The position numbers were made by a program, and so were the translations under genes. Positions 61,291 to 64,000 of a stretch of DNA of 64,000 bases are shown piece after piece. The notes beneath the pieces are model-generated. The model did not search any database. It was not told the origin of the DNA and worked only from the letters and a program-made list of their open reading frames with translations. Position 1 is the stretch's first letter. The number at the start of each line of letters is the position of its first letter. This DNA comes from Chimonanthus salicifolius (lineage: Eukaryota > Streptophyta > Magnoliopsida > Laurales > Calycanthaceae), in assembly GCA_013350335.1 (NCBI GenBank), contig CM023534.1, positions 20,913,302 to 20,977,301 of the forward strand. Reading direction: 5' to 3'.

Positions 61291-61990
61291 CCAGGAGGGA
61301 TCTTTGTGGATCCAGCAAAGGTGGAAACGGTGAATACTTGGGAAACTCCCAAGAACGTGCTCAAGATCAGGAGCTTTTTGGGATTAGCGGGATATTACCG
61401 AAAGTTTATCCCACACTTCTCTCAGATCGCGGTGCCGATGACTCTACTGACGAGGAAGAACGTCAAGTTCGAGTGGAGCGAAGCTTGTGAAAGATCATTC
61501 CAGGAGGTGAAGGAGAAGTTGATGACGTCTCCAGTTTTGGTGATACCCGAGCAAGGACGAGGTTACGATGTGTATTGCGACGCGTCCAAGTTTGGTTTGG
61601 GTTGTGTGCTGATGCAAGAGGAGAAGGTAGTAGCTTATGGTTCCAGGCAATTGAAAGGACATGAGCAGAACTACTCGACTCATGATTTGGAGTTGACAGC
61701 CGTTGTATTCTCGTTAAAGTTGTGGAGACATTACTTAAATGGTGAGAAGTTCAATGTATTTTCTGATCACCATAGTCTCAAGTATATCTTCACTCAGAAA
61801 GACTTGAATATGAAGCAGCGAAAATGGATAGAGTACCTGGGAGATTACGACTTTAGCCTCTCTTATCACCCAGGGAAAGCCAATGTAGTGGCCGATGCCT
61901 TGAGACGGAAGTCTCACAGCAACGTGGCGAGGATGACATCCTTGCAGTGGAAGATGTTGGAAGTTCTGTCCGAGTACGAATCAATAGTCT
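61291..61990 (+). pseudogene. Chromovirus RT end and RNase H
   Basis: The longest open frame of the element (61282-62010). It begins with the RT connection ([18 protein letters not shown]), then RNase H with all four acidic positions visible: [29 protein letters not shown] and [10 protein letters not shown]. The frame leaves the family alignment at about 61950. Confidence 0.9.
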
Positions 61991-63215
61991 GGTTCTGCAA
62001 CCCGAGATAATTAAATTGGTGATGGAAGGACAACAGAGCGATCTAGAAGCGAAGGAGTTGGCAATTCAGCTTTTAGGAGGAGCGACTCTGGAAGATTGGA
62101 AGATCAAGGAGGACGGAAGTCTAAGTTTCAAAGACAGACTTTTCGTACCAAAGTCGAACGAGTACAGGAGAAAGGTGCTTGATTACTTTCATCGTTCTCG
62201 CTTTGCGGTGCATCCTAGTGGTACGAAGATGTATCATGACTTACGGCGACTGTTCTGGTGAAAAGGTATGAAGCGTGAGGTAACGGATTTTGTGTCTAAG
62301 TGCTTAACTTGTCAACAAGTGAAAGCGGAACATCAATGACATGGTGGAAAGATGCAACCTTTGGAAGTGGCTGAATGGAAGTGAGAGCATATCACGATGG
62401 ATTTTGTAACCGGATTCCCGAAGTCTCCCAAGAAGAACAACGCTATTTGGGTAATAGTCGATCGATTGACTAAGTTAGCTCACTTTCTGCCGATCAAGAA
62501 GACAGATTCCTTGGCTACTCTAAGTAGATTATATTTGAAGGAGATAGTCAAATTGCATGGAGTGCCTGTATCCATTGTATCTGATAGAAATCTGAGGTTT
62601 GTATCAAGGTTTTGGTAAGGATTGCAAGAGGAGTTGGGGACTAAGCTGTGCTTCAGCACTGCTTCTCACCCTCAGACGGATGGTCAATCAGAGATAACCA
62701 TTCAAACCTTGGAGGATATACTACGAGCTTGTGTTATGGACATGCAGGGAAGTTGGGAGGAACACTTGCCTTTGATCGAGTTCGTCGACAACAACAGTTA
62801 TCACTCTAGTATGCAGATGGCACCCTACGAGGCTCTGTATGGCAGACCTTGCAAGTCACCTCTTTGTTGGATAGAAGTAGGGGACAAAACACTATTAGGA
62901 CCTGATCTAATGCGTGAGACGTCAGAACAAGTTGAACCAATAAGACAGCGTCTCAAGACAGCCCAGAGCAGACAAAAGAGTTATGCTGACAAAAGGCGAA
63001 GACCGTTAGAGTTTACAGTTGGTGACAGAGTTTTCTTACGTGTGGCACCACGCCATGGATTGCAACGGTTCAGGCGCAAGGGAAAACTATCATCTCGATA
63101 TATTGGACCCTTTGAGATCTTGAAGAGGATAAGGGAAGTGGCCTATCAGTTGGACCTTCTTCAAGCTTTGGAGAAAGTGTATAGTACATTTCACATGTCT
63201 ATGTTAAGGAAGTAA
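61991..63215 (+). pseudogene. Chromovirus integrase remnant
   Basis: Zinc-binding HHCC part at about 62185-62335 (H...VHPSGTKMYHDL, CLTCQQVK). The catalytic core has the DDE acids still readable: MDFVTGFP (62397), VSDRNLRF (near 62580) and HPQTDGQSE (near 62670). A GPY/F module (RYIGPFEIL) lies near 63100. Stops at 62259, 62337, 62382 and 62616, three of them at positions that are Trp in relatives, and TAA at 63213. Confidence 0.9.
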
Positions 63216-63461
63216 GAGCCTGATCCGTCGCATGTGATAAGTTTTGAGGAAATCGAAGTCTCGGAGGACCTAACTTTGAAAGAAGTGCCAGTGAAGGTAC
63301 TAGAGCACCGGACTCAAGAGCTCCGGAGGAAGTCTATTCCTCTAGTACGATTGTTGTGGCAACATCGCGACGTGCAACATGAGACGTGGGAACCTGAATC
63401 GACGATGCAAAAGCTGTACCCTGGCTTGTTTACACACCAAAAAGGTATAAGTTTATTTTAA
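63216..63461 (+). pseudogene. Chromodomain at the integrase C-terminus
   Basis: After the TAA, VPVKVLEHRTQELRRKSIPL and VRLLWQHRDVQHETWEPEST match the chromodomain that ends integrase in chromoviruses and guides insertion to particular chromatin. The aromatic Trp in LLWQ and HETWE is kept. Ends at TAA 63459-63461. Confidence 0.85.
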
Positions 63462-63481
63462 ATTTCGAGACGAAATTTTCT

Positions 63482-63496
63482 TTTAGGGGGGTAGGA
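63482..63496 (+). other. Polypurine tract of the chromovirus
   Basis: AGGGGGGTAGGA directly before the 3' LTR, the primer for plus-strand synthesis; the upstream CGAGACGAAATTTTC word is usual for this group. Confidence 0.7.
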
Positions 63497-64000
63497 TGTA
63501 ATACCCTGCTTCAAATTAGGCGTGTTTTAACTTAATAATTTTGTTTAACCGGTTAATCTCGAACATTTTGATTAGGGCTTTGAGGAAAGCCAAGGTGTGG
63601 CCAAATCTAAGCTCGAAAACTCAGTGATCCAGCTCGCCCAGTTGGAGGGGCATTTTGGTAATTTTATCGCTTATCGTTATTATTTTATAAATATTGTTGT
63701 TATGTGATTATTATTGATTGATAATATTCTCCTTAATAAAGGATTTGTATTTCTGATTTTAAAATAATTTTATTTTCAAAAAATATTATTTAAAAACCGC
63801 CTGTCAAAACCCCAAAAGGGAGAAATAATTATTTTAAATGATTTTGGAAATGAGATAAAATTCAAAACTAGTATTTTGTGTTAGACCATTTTAAGAATGG
63901 TCTACTTATTCTTTGTCACCCCAAAATGAGGTTTCTAAATTATTTTATTTACCATTTGTTTAATTAAGTAAATAGTGTCAAATCGTGATTTTTATTTAAA
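63497..64000 (+). repeat. 3' LTR of the chromovirus, partial
   Basis: 504 bases matching 56108-56612, then the window ends. Differences from the 5' LTR include several G/A and C/T changes within the first 90 bases. Confidence 0.9.

Larger units (their letters stand above)
56108..64000 (+). mobile_element. Ty3/gypsy chromovirus, nearly complete, decayed, runs off the window
   Basis: LTRs start TGTAATACCCTGC at 56108 and 63497. Domain order gag, protease, RT, RNase H, integrase, chromodomain is that of chromoviruses (Tekay-like by overall character). It interrupts the Harbinger-like element of copy B. At least eight in-frame stops and several frame changes show it cannot make its proteins. The 3' LTR is cut by the window end, so its target duplication is unseen. 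No TGGTATCAGAG-type primer site is found between the 5' LTR and gag. Confidence 0.92.

Overview
This is nuclear DNA from a flowering plant: AT-rich, intron-split genes with GT/AG junctions, and a dense load of plant transposons (Ty3/gypsy chromovirus, LINE, TRIM, long-TIR MULE, hAT, Stowaway, Harbinger-like). The species cannot be named from the sequence. No rRNA, tRNA, CRISPR or bacterial operon is visible.

Layout. The window is an imperfect tandem segmental duplication. Copy A runs from about 1 to 21,700 and copy B from about 22,890 to 56,107. Each carries a minus-strand, five-exon gene for a plastid-type tryptophan synthase beta-like protein. Copy A (8,319-15,996) is open throughout and would encode about 481 residues. 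Copy B (41,414-48,728) has a 1-base deletion in exon 2 and a TGA in exon 4, so it is a pseudogene as read. Copy B alone holds a 7.7-kb block (30,746-38,490) with the orphan last exon of a more canonical TSB gene on the plus strand (34,922-35,097, also with a TGA). So three TSB-derived loci of two types lie in one window.

The TSB-like protein keeps the PLP lysine, the phosphate-binding glycine loop and the Gln-His of the catalytic loop. It lacks the glutamate that catalyses the indole reaction in bacterial TrpB (Glu109, Ala here), and it also changes the positions equivalent to Gly111, Asp305, Gly378 and Asp381. It may therefore not be an ordinary tryptophan synthase.

Mobile elements. Present in both copies, and so older than the duplication: a long-TIR (Pack-)MULE with an empty-site comparison at 1,890, a Stowaway MITE, hAT-type MITEs with 8-bp target duplications, a Harbinger-like element with four 318-bp internal repeats, a long inverted-repeat element, and nested LINEs. 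Only in copy B, and so younger: a 3.27-kb solo chromovirus LTR (27,218-30,483, TSD ATTGT), a 1.88-kb solo LTR (49,842-51,724, TSD TCGGT), and a decayed but nearly complete chromovirus (56,108 to beyond the window) with gag, protease, RT, RNase H, integrase and chromodomain remnants. The B-only block also contains a hAT element (32,958-34,176) and a 345-bp TRIM (37,372-37,716).
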